From Armillaria gallica (lineage: Eukaryota > Basidiomycota > Agaricomycetes > Agaricales > Physalacriaceae): a stretch of 64,000 nucleotides of DNA. The notes below the pieces were generated by a model. That model was not told where the DNA came from, did no database searches, and saw only the letters and a program-made list of their open reading frames with translations. Below, piece after piece: positions 11,148-20,658 of the stretch (positions are counted from its first letter, which is position 1; every line of letters begins with the position of its first letter). The position numbers were made by a program, and so were the translations under genes. The DNA lies in NCBI GenBank assembly GCA_037576215.1, contig JBANDB010000007.1:5673001-5737000 (forward strand). The letters run 5' to 3'.

Positions 11148-12947
11148 ATGTGTCTTCGCTGTTCGCCATGCAGGATGAATAGCAGAGTCAATGTATGCAT
11201 TGTCTGATACTTTTCCTGTAATTTTTTGTCAAGTGAGTACAAAGAACTTTTTGTACGACTATACAGCTCCTACCTCCCGCAACTAAGCTACCGACGACGC
11301 TATGTTCATCATAAAGTTTTTTAGATTTAAATTATCAGCAGACATCGAACAGATAACTCACATAGCAGTCCCAGCATCGAGAAGTTGAGTATACACATCG
11401 CCGAAAGAGTCAGGATGATCGCGGTACGCACTTGCCGGGATAAGTCTTGAACCTAACACAAGGTTCGAGCCAACTACATCGTCGACATCTGTTAACCCGT
11501 CGTTTATGTTGGTTTCGTTGAATTGCTGTCCAACGATCTGTCCAAACTCCTCTGCATCATCTAAGAATGGCTTCAGAGCAGCAGAAGCTTCATCCGAAGA
11601 TATTCTGGGGAAATATGAAATGAAAGTCAGTATGTATGCATCCCCTGTGGTGTTTTTGTTGGCGTAAAAATATTGGCCCATGTATAGATCGTCCCAATCA
11701 AAGATATGCTTCGCGTGCGTCGCCATGATCGATCCAATCGCCGCAGTGTCGTTGGCGACCATCGATACATGCGAAATTGTGGCATTGAAGGTGGGGAATG
11801 TACGAAATGTAGCTGACACAACGACACCCCATGATCCTGCACCACCTCCTCGTAGCGCCCAGAACACTTGTAGGAAGATTAAAGTTATCAAAAAGTCAGC
11901 AGAGCTGAAAGAAAGTGGGGCACCGACAATCAGCATGTTCTTCTTCGTTCACCTTCAGGTATGTTGAGTTAGCAGTCACGATTTCGAACTCTGTCATTCT
12001 CGTTAGTAGCAGGTTCACACTGAAGGGTTAAGGCTTACCAAGGACGTTATCTGCAGCTAGGCCTAAAAGGGGCGAGAGCGCTGAATGGCCGCCTCCCTGA
12101 AAGTAGCCGCCAGCAGCAACGATAGTCGCTACACCGGCACCGACGAGGATCTTGCCTTGCTCCTTGGCTGCCTGATGTAAAGCGTTTAAAGGTACTCCAC
12201 TGCCAACGGTGACAGCTGATCCTCCGTTATGCCCACTGACAGCAAAGTTCTCAGCAAAGGTGATATTTTGAAACTTGTGCGTAGAAATAAGAAGCGAATC
12301 TCGGGCAGTCGATCGTCCCATATGGTCGTGGCCAGATGCCTTAACCGCTAGTCGAAGGTTGTGAGCGCTTGAAAAAGCGATGGCGATCTTTATTGATATC
12401 AATTCGTGTGGGGTCGCCCAATGACAAAGGTGATCAATTACCTGCACGTCTTCGATAGACTCCGCTAGAATAGTGTATAGGGGAACGTTACCCTGACCAC
12501 AGTTTGTAGAATTCCTCAGGCATATAGACGGAGGAATAGATTCGTAATCCTGAAGAAAAAGGAAATGAGTATCACGCTGTTCATTTGACACACTATGACA
12601 AAAGATCACCTGCTCCCAATTGACCTGCCAAAGCGTCACGATGGTTAGCGGGGTCGTTTGAGGATAGATAATTATCGCACATAATTCATGGCTCCAGGTA
12701 TATCAGCGCGAAAAGAGGCACTGGTCCATTCCGCGTCAGTGCAGCCGCCATGCATATTGCAAAATTGAGCTGATGGGACCGCTTTGACAAGCCTGCCAGA
12801 GACAGAAGAATTCAGACTATTCCATTCTTCACCAGATGGAAAGTTCGGATCTCCAGGAACCGTTCGACAATAGTAGGCGCCGGTGGACGATACGCAGAGA
12901 AAAAGTACGGCACTGAGTTGTCCGAGTAGGAAAGTGAGTCGCGCCAT
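10802..12947 (-). CDS. Secreted FAD-linked oxidase, berberine-bridge/AA7-like, complete
   Basis: Nine exons: 12,681-12,947; 12,610-12,624 (a 15-base micro-exon encoding VNWEQ); 12,442-12,549; 12,039-12,387; 11,928-11,990; 11,362-11,866; 11,274-11,299; 11,148-11,215; 10,802-11,098. They total 1,698 bases, or 565 residues. The first ~24 residues form a signal peptide (MARLTFLLGQLSAVLFLCVS). The FAD_binding_4 domain shows GQGNVPLY, an ASGHDHMGRS motif whose His is the usual covalent FAD ligand, a GGYFQGGGHS motif, LAADNVLEFEIVTA and LFWALRGGGAGSWGVV. The C-terminal BBE domain ends GVGSDRWDKDGLC. The second covalent ligand (Cys) is not seen before the GGGHS motif, suggesting mono-covalent FAD. 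The likely role is an extracellular oxidase of a sugar or alcohol making H2O2; the substrate is unknown. One donor is non-consensus (GTGCGA after exon 1). No stop or frameshift was found. Confidence 0.9.
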
Positions 12948-12976
12948 AATGAAGAACCCTGAAGACTGGTATTCCT

Positions 12977-12984
12977 CTTTATAC
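12977..12984 (-). promoter_or_regulatory. TATA box of the FAD oxidase gene
   Basis: TATAAAG on the minus strand lies about 30 bases before the ATG at 12,947, within GGGTATAAAGAGG. The spacing implies a very short 5' leader. Confidence 0.6.
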
Positions 12985-13766
12985 CCAGCCTGGCGGTGAT
13001 AGTGAATCTGTGTAATGGCCCGACGAATGTATAGGGCACTGCCTTGAAGAGCCTCGAGCTGTTACAGTTACACCAAAGCTGGCGAATTTTCTCCCTTCAA
13101 TACATGTGCAATGTTTCACGAGTTCGATCCGCAGCTCAAGTTTAGTAAACAATTAACGACTTGGCGAGTCGCGGCGCCCAGTGTTTGAGAAATTGAAGAA
13201 GCGTGGGTGCAAGCGGCGCTGGTGGAGTGTCAGATGAACAAATAGGTTCTATTAGTCTGGTGAATAGGCTTTACGAGTGGAAGTCACTGGCAGTATGCGC
13301 GGTACAGCATATAAAGCCTTGCATCGACGGGGGCGGGTATCATCTCCAATAAGTGTTAGTCTGACTTTCCGGATAGACGTTACCCATGGTGGCTTGGAAG
13401 CACCGTGTTTTCCCTATATATTCAGTAAGGCGTTGACGGTTGCTGCGCATTACATCATGCTTCGCATTGACGCCGCTCCTCTTCCCATCTCGTTCATACC
13501 TGCCCGTAGACTCTGGTATTTGGGACATTCGAAGATGAACAGTCTCCTTCACTTCTACTCCTTTGGCAAAGCTTTGATCTTCGAGGCTGCACACAAAGCA
13601 ACAAAAAAGCTTCCTTCGTTGTCCAACACGGGTTCTGGAAATGCGGGATAGGCGAACTAGCTGATGTCGATTAATCGCAATCATACGGAGACCTACACCG
13701 AACCCCTGGTTTGATACGCCACTGGTACACCTTCTCTCTTGCCCCTTCCCAATCCGTATCCAAGAC
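12985..13766. other. Intergenic between the oxidase and kinase-like copy C
   Basis: No gene is recognised. Open frames 13,340-13,813 (minus) and 13,277-13,651 (plus) overlap each other. The former partly extends the end of kinase-like copy C in another frame (HLSESWIRIGKGQE resembles the tail of that family), suggesting that the original gene ran further downstream. Confidence 0.4.
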
Positions 13767-14990
13767 TCAGACAAATGTCGCCTTACGAAAGTTATCAGGC
13801 ATGCTTTCCACATATTTGTTCAATGTTAGAGGTTTGTCGTAGTGCCAGTCCGACATATCAAACGGCGTCACAGTCCTCTTCCAACACCCATCCTCAGGAT
13901 CTACTAGGAGCCTCCTTATGTAGCGGGTGTCTGGGCCTCCGCGGACAACGCGCCTCCACTCCTCATCGCTATATTCAGGTTCCCGAATGTTCGCTAGTCC
14001 AAAGTCGATGATGACAAGGGACCTCCCTTCACGCAGAACGATGTTCCTAGTATGTATGTCGCTGTGCAGCAAACAGTTCTCTGCCTCGATGGCACGGAAC
14101 CCTTCCAACACTGCGCTAGAAATCTTCTCCGCCTCCTCCTCTGAGACGTCGATACCAGGATTGAGCTTGTCCATGTTGATACCAGGGATATACTCGGGAA
14201 CAAGTCCCTCGACGAAGTCGGTGGTGGGATGAAGAGGAATAGACTCGGAGGTGATGCAAAGACAAACAACGCCATAAAGACAGGGGATATACCGGCCTTG
14301 CAGCCGATGCAGAAGCCGATATGTAGGTAGCTCCGTGTCATGGCTCGACATTTTCCCAATCCAGGTGCAGACCTCCCACATCCAATCTTCCCAAAGCTCA
14401 GTGTCTGGCGCTTCTCAAAATAATGTATGAGCTCAAACCAATTAGGTTTCACACCCTCCTGAATATCACGTACGGCGAGTCGTAGATGATCATCAATATA
14501 AGATAGCCATGGCACTGTATCCACGTCGACATCGTTGCTGGCACGATATCCCAGTCTTCGATCGACTAGCTTTACAGCTGTTTGCATACAGCTTGACAGT
14601 CAGGGGGGCTTTCATGGATGATGGAAAGAAGCTCGGACTTCGTCATAAACCGTGTTTTGGGGACTTCAAGCGCACGAAATGGCCTCCGAGATCGCCGAAA
14701 TGGCCATAAACCACCCACAAACGCCTTATCAAGCCCTTAAACTTAAACCGCGGTTTATGACCAAGTCCAGATCACTCTCTTCTCTCGCGCAAAACGCCCG
14801 CTACTGTCAAGCTGTGTGCAAACAGCTGTAAAATGAACGGCTGGCTGTCGCAGAGTTATTGAACAAGTAGCTCCACAGCAGAGGTGAAAGATTCGAAGCG
14901 CTTGACCACCGAAGCAGCTAATGATCTGTATACTCTGAAGATTCGTGACGTTGGAATTTGAGATTGAGCGTCGCCCCAGGTCGGTATAAA
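13767..14990 (-). pseudogene. Kinase-like protein, copy C (MITE-interrupted)
   Basis: The longest open part (13,767-14,381) has HDTELPTYRLLHRLQGRYI, FVEGLVPEYIPGINM, then LLHSDIHTRNIVL (HxD and Asn) and VIIDFGLANIREP (DFG-like), ending near YVESMPDNFRKATFV. Upstream in another frame are KLVDRRLGYRASND and WFELIHYF; the frame changes near 14,420. Beyond the 254-bp MITE the gene continues with RFESFTSAVELLVQ and a TAA stop (about 14,860-14,895). Removing the MITE and one TA rejoins ...PFI-LK-LVDRR in frame, matching AILELADRR of copy A. The catalytic core is the best preserved of the three copies, but the gene is interrupted by the insertion, one frameshift and one stop. Confidence 0.75.
14575..14828. 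mobile_element. MITE with 25-bp TIRs and TA target duplication
   Basis: The left TIR begins CAGCTGTTTGCATACAGCTT (14,575-14,599). The right end (14,804-14,828) is its inverse with one mismatch in 25. TA flanks both sides (14,573-574 and 14,829-830). A second inner inverted pair (about 14,636-14,654 and 14,748-14,767, CGTCATAAACCG / CGGTTTATGAC) lies inside. The 254-bp length and TA duplication suggest a Tc1/mariner-type non-autonomous element. It sits in the coding frame of kinase-like copy C. Confidence 0.88.
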
Positions 14991-15467
14991 TCATCGCCTC
15001 TAAAAATGAAGGTGACTCATGAGCTTTAGCTTAATTCCTGAAAATAGGCGTGCGCACGTACGTTCGTGGCAATGATACTTGCTTCGTGTTTTCCTGAGAT
15101 GCCAACGACAAAAAACGACAATGAGGTATAGCTATAGACATATAAGAATGCCTTGAGAAATTAGCGGCCCGCAGAGCCAGAGACTGCAATCGCCGTTTCT
15201 TTTAGTATTCGTTGTAAATTTGATGCCGATGACCGTTCTAGTCGTAGTTAATGATATTGCCCTCAATCCAGTCAAGTCTGCTTTTTCGCAGGTTAGTAAG
15301 ACCTGAGGAGTCGGCATAAGAAAAGGTGTGAGAAACTCTCAACGAATAGAATGGTCGTTGACGTCGGATTCCAACTTTTCAGTAACATGTGACCTCGTTG
15401 CACCGAATTCCGAATTACCTTGCTTGAAAAGACCTTCCTATTTTAGTATGGCCGATGCACCCGAAAA
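14991..15467. other. Intergenic boundary region
   Basis: No coding or RNA feature is recognised. Base composition begins to shift here from CpG-containing sequence to the AT-rich, CpG-poor block that follows. Confidence 0.35.
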
Positions 15468-15636
15468 CTGTAACTTTGAAAAATAATACAACCAAACATT
15501 AGCTCGTCTGTCAAAGTTCACTCTCTGCACGAATGCTGTAGCTTTGATAAATAATACTAACAAACACTAGCTTGTCTGTCAAAGTTCATTCTCTGCATGA
15601 ATGCTGTGGCTTTGATAAATAATATTAACAAACACT
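15468..15636. repeat. 68-bp tandem repeat, about 2.5 units
   Basis: Units start at 15,468, 15,536 and 15,604 with CTGTRRCTTTGAWAAATAAT. Each contains AACAAACA, a CTCGTCTGTCAAAGTTCA-like block and CTCTGCAYGAATG. The period is 68 bases. The third unit breaks off at about 15,636, just before family X copy 1. Confidence 0.85.
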
Positions 15637-15644
15637 TTGCATTG

Positions 15645-16865
15645 GTGCAGAAATCCATGTTTGATTTATTTCAATGCTAATTATTCTATTTTAGATACCT
15701 TTGCCTCATCTGGCAGTCCCAAGAGCCCCAGATAGCCTACATCTTCCCCACTACCACCCACATAAGCCCTCGAACAAGGCAGAAGCATACAATGATGTCT
15801 CCAACAATAGTTCTGGAGACCCCCACGCTCGATGACGCTGATTACACCCATAGACACCCACCAGGGGCCACCAAACCAACCTAAATTTGCAATCCCACTG
15901 CCTCAGTAGTGTCCACATCAACATTGGGGCCAATCACTTCCACACACAAATTTTGCACACTACAAGAGTGTACTATACGTCCAGGGATCTGACATTGGCT
16001 GCCATCTCAGCATGGGAGGGCCCACGAAGCATACAACTGATGATGAGGACAGCAATATTGAGCATGACAACGAGGACGACTATGGGGACAGGTGGATTTC
16101 TACTGCGAGGCAGGGCCCTGGTGTTGTCCTGGGGAGGGCTCACCTGGAAGGAGAGGAGATACGGAGGATCTAGAAGAGTGGGAGACGTCGAGCAGAATGG
16201 CAGGATAAAGATCAGGACACCAACACCAAGCGACAGCAATGATGAACACACCCTTCTGAACATCAAAGGAGGACCCTCAGTCACTATAAATTCTGCAAGA
16301 ATTACTGTTATACAACAATTTGCTTGCCCGCCGCTGCCCACTCCACCCAAAGCCAACAATGCCCCCCCCCCACTCTGCCCATGTGCCTCACACACCTCAA
16401 GAGTCATGTATCCCCCATTATTTGGGTGGGGGAACATGACCCTGCTGTGCACCACTGCCCCTGATGCTTCCATCACTGGGTGTCACCACCTCATTTCCAT
16501 TCCTGCCATTTCTGCCCTATACCTACCCCTACAGTGTAGCCACCACCACCCCATCCTCATCACCCCTGTTTTTGATGCCGGGGGATTCAAAGGTGAGGTT
16601 CTTTCTTGCCTGGGACCACGACATCACCATCAAATGAGCACTGACACCTCCCTGGCCCTCTCCTTCATCCCACCAGCACCCTGTCTCATCTGACCACCCT
16701 GAAATTGTTAGTTTGGATGTAGGTGGATGCTATGCCATTGATGACACACACAATGCCAGCTGTCAATGCCTACGCCCAACTATGCCCAGTGTATGGGCAG
16801 CTATTTTTTTTTATTTCTAAAATATTAAATATGGACCCTTAGTATATTATCCTATGTAATAAATA
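15645..16865 (+). repeat. Dispersed repeat 'family X', copy 1
   Basis: It shares with the copies at 16,960, 57,880 (minus) and 60,805 (minus): a TTTTAG acceptor-like site followed by a CTGGCAGYCCCAAGAGCCCC block (about 15,690-15,735), AAGCCCTCGAACAAGGC (about 15,765), a 'CACTACAAGAGTGTACTAT' segment (15,957), a frame with acidic DEDSNIEHDNEDDYGDRW (about 16,040), TTGGGTGGGGGAACA (about 16,421) and an AT-rich tail TATTTTTTTTTATT (about 16,802). The donor of the 40-bp intron seen in copies 3 and 4 is lost here. A poly-C run lies at about 16,363. CpGs of the 60.8-kb copy are mostly TpG/CpA here. Confidence 0.75.
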
Positions 16866-16959
16866 TCTATGGACATGAGTTCAATAAAAGATTTATGAGT
16901 AAAAAAGGTGTGATGATGTAAGATGATGAGGGAGGTTACTATATTACCCCTTAGCCTAA

Positions 16960-18490
16960 TTATGAGTCCAAGTTTATGAGAATTCATTCTTTTGCGCTAC
17001 ATTTTGAACCTGGACCCTGCATTTTAAGTTTTACTTTAGAATTCAATAGCGACAAATAATTATCCTTTTATGTCAATTCAAAATTATTAGAGCCCTGCAG
17101 CTTCAAGTTCATTGTAATACTTATCTCTCTATACGGTACATTTGTGTCGTCTGCAGTCAGATTGGTGCATAAAAGGTCTGATTCATTGATTTCCATATTT
17201 ATTAGTATATTTAGGTACTTTTGGTTCATCTGGCAGCCCCAAGAGCCCCAAATAGCTGCCATATCATCCCCGACCCACATGTACTAAGCCCTTGCGTGAG
17301 ACAGCACTGTGTACAACACCCACAAGAAACTGCCATAGCGAATACTATTGACTAGGACGATGCCAACACCCATTACCACCTGCTATCAGCCTGAGAACCG
17401 GTGCTATTTCCCTGATCCCCTACCTAGCATCCCTTGTGTCAACATCGGGGCTAATCGCCTGCACTGTTATAACCGGACCTGGGAATAACAGACTAGGCGT
17501 CTAACGATGCACTACCTTGCACTTCGGGTAGATCGATAGAACCGTGGCATCTGCTACAGCGGAGCGGTATACGCAGTGAACTCTCGGCAAGCGATAAGAG
17601 TAAAGTCCGGGGTGTATTAAACTTAGCTCAAAGCTAGGGTACATGGCTGAGAGCTGTGCTACTTATATACGATATGTGGAATCTAACAATAGTCCTATGG
17701 TCTGCGGCTTCGATTGAAAGATGTGGGGCGATGGTGGGAACGTTGGGGTTACGATGGTGGTTGCCGAGGTGCTGGAGGTGCCGAGGCACCAGATAAGATA
17801 AGATAAGATAAGGAAAAAGTGAATAAATCGTAACATGCACACATTGAATTCGCACATATCAAGGACCATGGACGCACTGGAAGATCCAAGATCAAGTGCC
17901 ATCTGCAAGCATGGGGTGGGAGCGAACGTACAGCAACTGGAATGACAACAATGACAAACAGGGCGACGATGACGACAGCGGGAATGGCAGGAAAGGTCCA
18001 AGGATGATGGAGGGATAGGGCATAGGGTAGGACCTTGACGCTGGAGAAGGAGGAAGTGCTAGGGTAGGTGCAGGAGGGCAGAAGGGTGCAAGCGGGAGGC
18101 CGAGAGCAAGGTCAGCCTCCTGACATTCAACAAAGGAAGCGACAACGACATCCATCGGGGTGTCCACTCTACTACCAAGTACATGATAGATGACACCCAA
18201 ATGACGGAGATGCGAGTGCCGATGGCCCCACCGCTGCCACCCTCACCCAAATCCACCATCGACCCCTACCACCTGTCCTAGACCACGGATACCCCCCATG
18301 CGTCCCCCATTTTTGAAATGGAGGATCATGACTATAAAGGTGAATTTCTCCTCAGACATTGTCATCACCGCTGATGACGATGACAACACCTGATCCTGAT
18401 CCCCCTCATATTCCATGCGCTCCACCATCTGGCACTGTAAATCATGATTAGGTGCTGACATCGTATTGTTACAATGCTTGGGAGGTGGCA
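16960..18490 (+). repeat. Dispersed repeat 'family X', copy 2 (split by a solo LTR)
   Basis: The 5' part (16,960-17,459) matches the reverse complement of about 58,900-59,160: AAGTTTATGAGAATTCATTC, GACCCTGCATTTTAAG, then TTTTGGTTCATCTGGCAGCC and AAGAGCCCC. The 3' part resumes at about 17,841 and includes a 'CACGGATACCCCCCATG' segment (about 18,281) and a GACGATGACAA segment. The 371-bp solo LTR lies between. The intron-like donor reads GTCTGA (about 17,175) and the acceptor ATTTAG. Confidence 0.7.
17465..17835. mobile_element. Solo LTR, 371 bp, 5-bp target duplication
   Basis: It begins TGTTATAACCGG and ends TCGTAACA, giving the TG...CA and TGTTA/TAACA termini typical of LTR retroelements. 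TGCAC is duplicated at 17,460-17,464 and 17,836-17,840. Removing it plus one TGCAC restores the family X order seen at 15.9 kb. Unlike its host it retains many CpGs, so it arrived later. A GATAA microsatellite (about 17,793) lies near its right end. Confidence 0.85.
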
Positions 18491-18639
18491 AATAGTAATC
18501 AAAGAGACCTTGCTCTCGATGAGTGTGCTGATAATCTGGTAAGCTATGGTTTTCATTGTATGTTTGGCTTCCTTTAACATGTCTTTCTTCCAGATCATCA
18601 ACATGTATGCCAGGCCTGATGGTGGACTTGATAGCACAA

Positions 18640-19640
18640 GAAAGGATCTCTTAGCTATAGGGCGGGTTCCAGCTATTGCGCCAGTACTTGTAGTTAATTT
18701 TTTACTTGTGCCTTAGGGCTCCGGGAATGCGTTGACATTTGCACCAAGCCTCTGCTTCCCAATTCACGCAAGTGTAGAGATGGCTTCATCGCATTTGCAC
18801 TAGCTCATGCACCATTTGTCATTGTAGGATCTAGTATTGGCAAATCATCCAGTAACGTTGCTACTACTTTATGCTATATTGGATAAGACTTTGATTCCCA
18901 AGTTTGCTGGTATGACGGGAGAACGGTGGAACTCTGCAGCTGCGAGTATGGTAAGCAAAATCTCTTGTCACAGCAAGAGAACAGATACTAAGTGATTTTG
19001 TAGCCTCTGTCAGGCCTTGCGCCACATGAAACTTGAGGTAGACTGCAGATCTGCAGTGCAGTGGCTCTTGAGACTTGATTGGGGGGTGGATTGTTCATGT
19101 AGTAGCGGGTAAGTTGATTCTCTACAAATGGTTAACAGGGTGCTAACACATTATATATTAGATTAATGTGTACCAATAAACATTGGCACTCCATCTACTG
19201 ACTTGAAGGTACATCGACCTTTTCTTTCTCAAGATGACAGGAACTCTGTCGCTGAATGAAAGGCTCAGTGTTTGAGAGGACAAGGAAATGTTTACATTAC
19301 TGGTATGGACAGGTATGTTGATTCTCATTTCGTATCAACAGGGTACTGATGTAACAACTCCAGATCTGAACTCTGGATCAGAAATGCCCATGTAAGTCTT
19401 TCATTGAGCGAACCTAGACTGTTGGCTGACATTTTGTCCTCAAGTCAATACAACGAGTATGCTGACTGTGCATGGAGGTTTAATCCCTCGAGTAGAACCC
19501 AAAATTGATGTGTATGCTAATAAGGTAAGCTTACCATTGGACAAAATTTGAAGGTCCACTAATGCTGGATTTGCCCTCAAGTTTTCTATCATTCTGCTTG
19601 GGAGTGTGCAAGAGGGCATGTCAGTTACTAGCTGAAGGAG
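18640..19640 (+). pseudogene. Decayed multi-intron gene of unknown family
   Basis: Five intron-like segments with strong ends occur in order: GTAAGC...TTGTAG (about 18,951-19,003), GTAAGTTGATTC...ATTAG (19,108-19,161), GTATGTTGATTC...CCAG (19,314-19,364), GTAAGTC...TCAAG (19,392-19,444) and GTAAGC...TCAAG (19,527-19,582). Several have branch-like CTAAC/CTGAT. The clearest exon (about 18,829-18,950) reads DLVLANHPVTLLLLYAILD, then KFAGMTGERWNSAAAS. Stops occur in other exons. I do not recognise the family. Confidence 0.5.
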
Positions 19641-20658
19641 GAAACATGGATGGAGGGCAGTATTTAAAGTTGGCGTGTGCGGAGTGACACTGGGGGAGTA
19701 TGCACGAGAGTTGATAGTATGGAAGAAGGAATGTTGATGGACAGAAGCTATTATGGAAGACAGGAGGCTTCTGAGTCAAGGGGTGGTCACTGGTGGATGG
19801 AAAGATTATAGGGACAGCCATTTTCCTGCAGAAAGGGAGGTTGACGAGTTATCGGATTTATATATAGGGACAGGTGAATTCCTGCATGAAGGGAGGCCAC
19901 TTTGGCTCTGCATCTGCTGCTGTATATAAATAACCCGCATACATCTCTTTTCTAGTCTTCACCACGATGTCAATTTCTTTGGGGGATGTTGCTCTGGCTG
20001 ATTCTGAGAGTGTAATTTATGAAATTACATAATGGAATTAAACTTGTGAGAGGGTGGCTGGCTTTCGGGCTCGTACCTGCTGTGCTTGCAACAGCCCACA
20101 TCGGCTAAGTCTGGAAGGGATCAAAATCTTGCGGAACATGTGGCACAGGTCACATGGAAGGCAGAAAGATCTTAGAGGGCAGGGAGTGCCAGGAGGCGCT
20201 CTCAACAAATCAATAGAGAGGGTGAAAAAGGGTGAACAGTCAAGGCTACTGGGAGCTCAGCTAATTATTGATCAGATCTGCTCAAGATCTGTTGAGAGTA
20301 ACAGTATTTGAACAAAAAGGAAGGTGCTGGGATGGCAGGTTTGTATTGATACAATGGTACTTATCAGTTACAACTAGAATGACAACCATGACCTTTTCTG
20401 CTGTCTGTTATCCTGAAAATCAGCACCATGCCCTCACCACCTACCCAGCCCCAACTATATCAACATTAGGCTCAAACACCTGTGTGCAGTGAATCTGCAC
20501 ATGCCAACAATCATGAACACAGCTGAGGATCCAACATTGGATGCCAGCCCACTTTGACTAAGTAAACATGGATGTGACAGATTGGCATTGCATGTATGCA
20601 CTTTCTTTTTTAGATTAGCATAAATATAAGAATGGAAGTGAAGTACTTCACCTGTTTC
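19641..20658. other. Non-coding, contains a shared repeat fragment
   Basis: An imperfect ~57-bp tandem pair (AGGGACAG...CCTGCA..AAGGGAGG) lies at about 19,810-19,900. Bases 20,075-20,125 (CTCGTACCTGCTGTGCTTGC and following) match the reverse complement of about 56,290-56,335. A BglII-type palindrome cluster lies near 20,270. No gene is recognised. Confidence 0.45.

Noticed and set aside
15887..16693. 268-codon plus-strand frame in family X copy 1
   Set aside because: It is long only because of GC/Pro/Thr-rich composition. The other copies do not keep the frame, and another frame carries the conserved acidic stretch.
20054..20311. 85-codon plus-strand frame next to the Helitron end
   Set aside because: No motif and no homologous pattern, and it lies in a repeat fragment shared with 56.3 kb.
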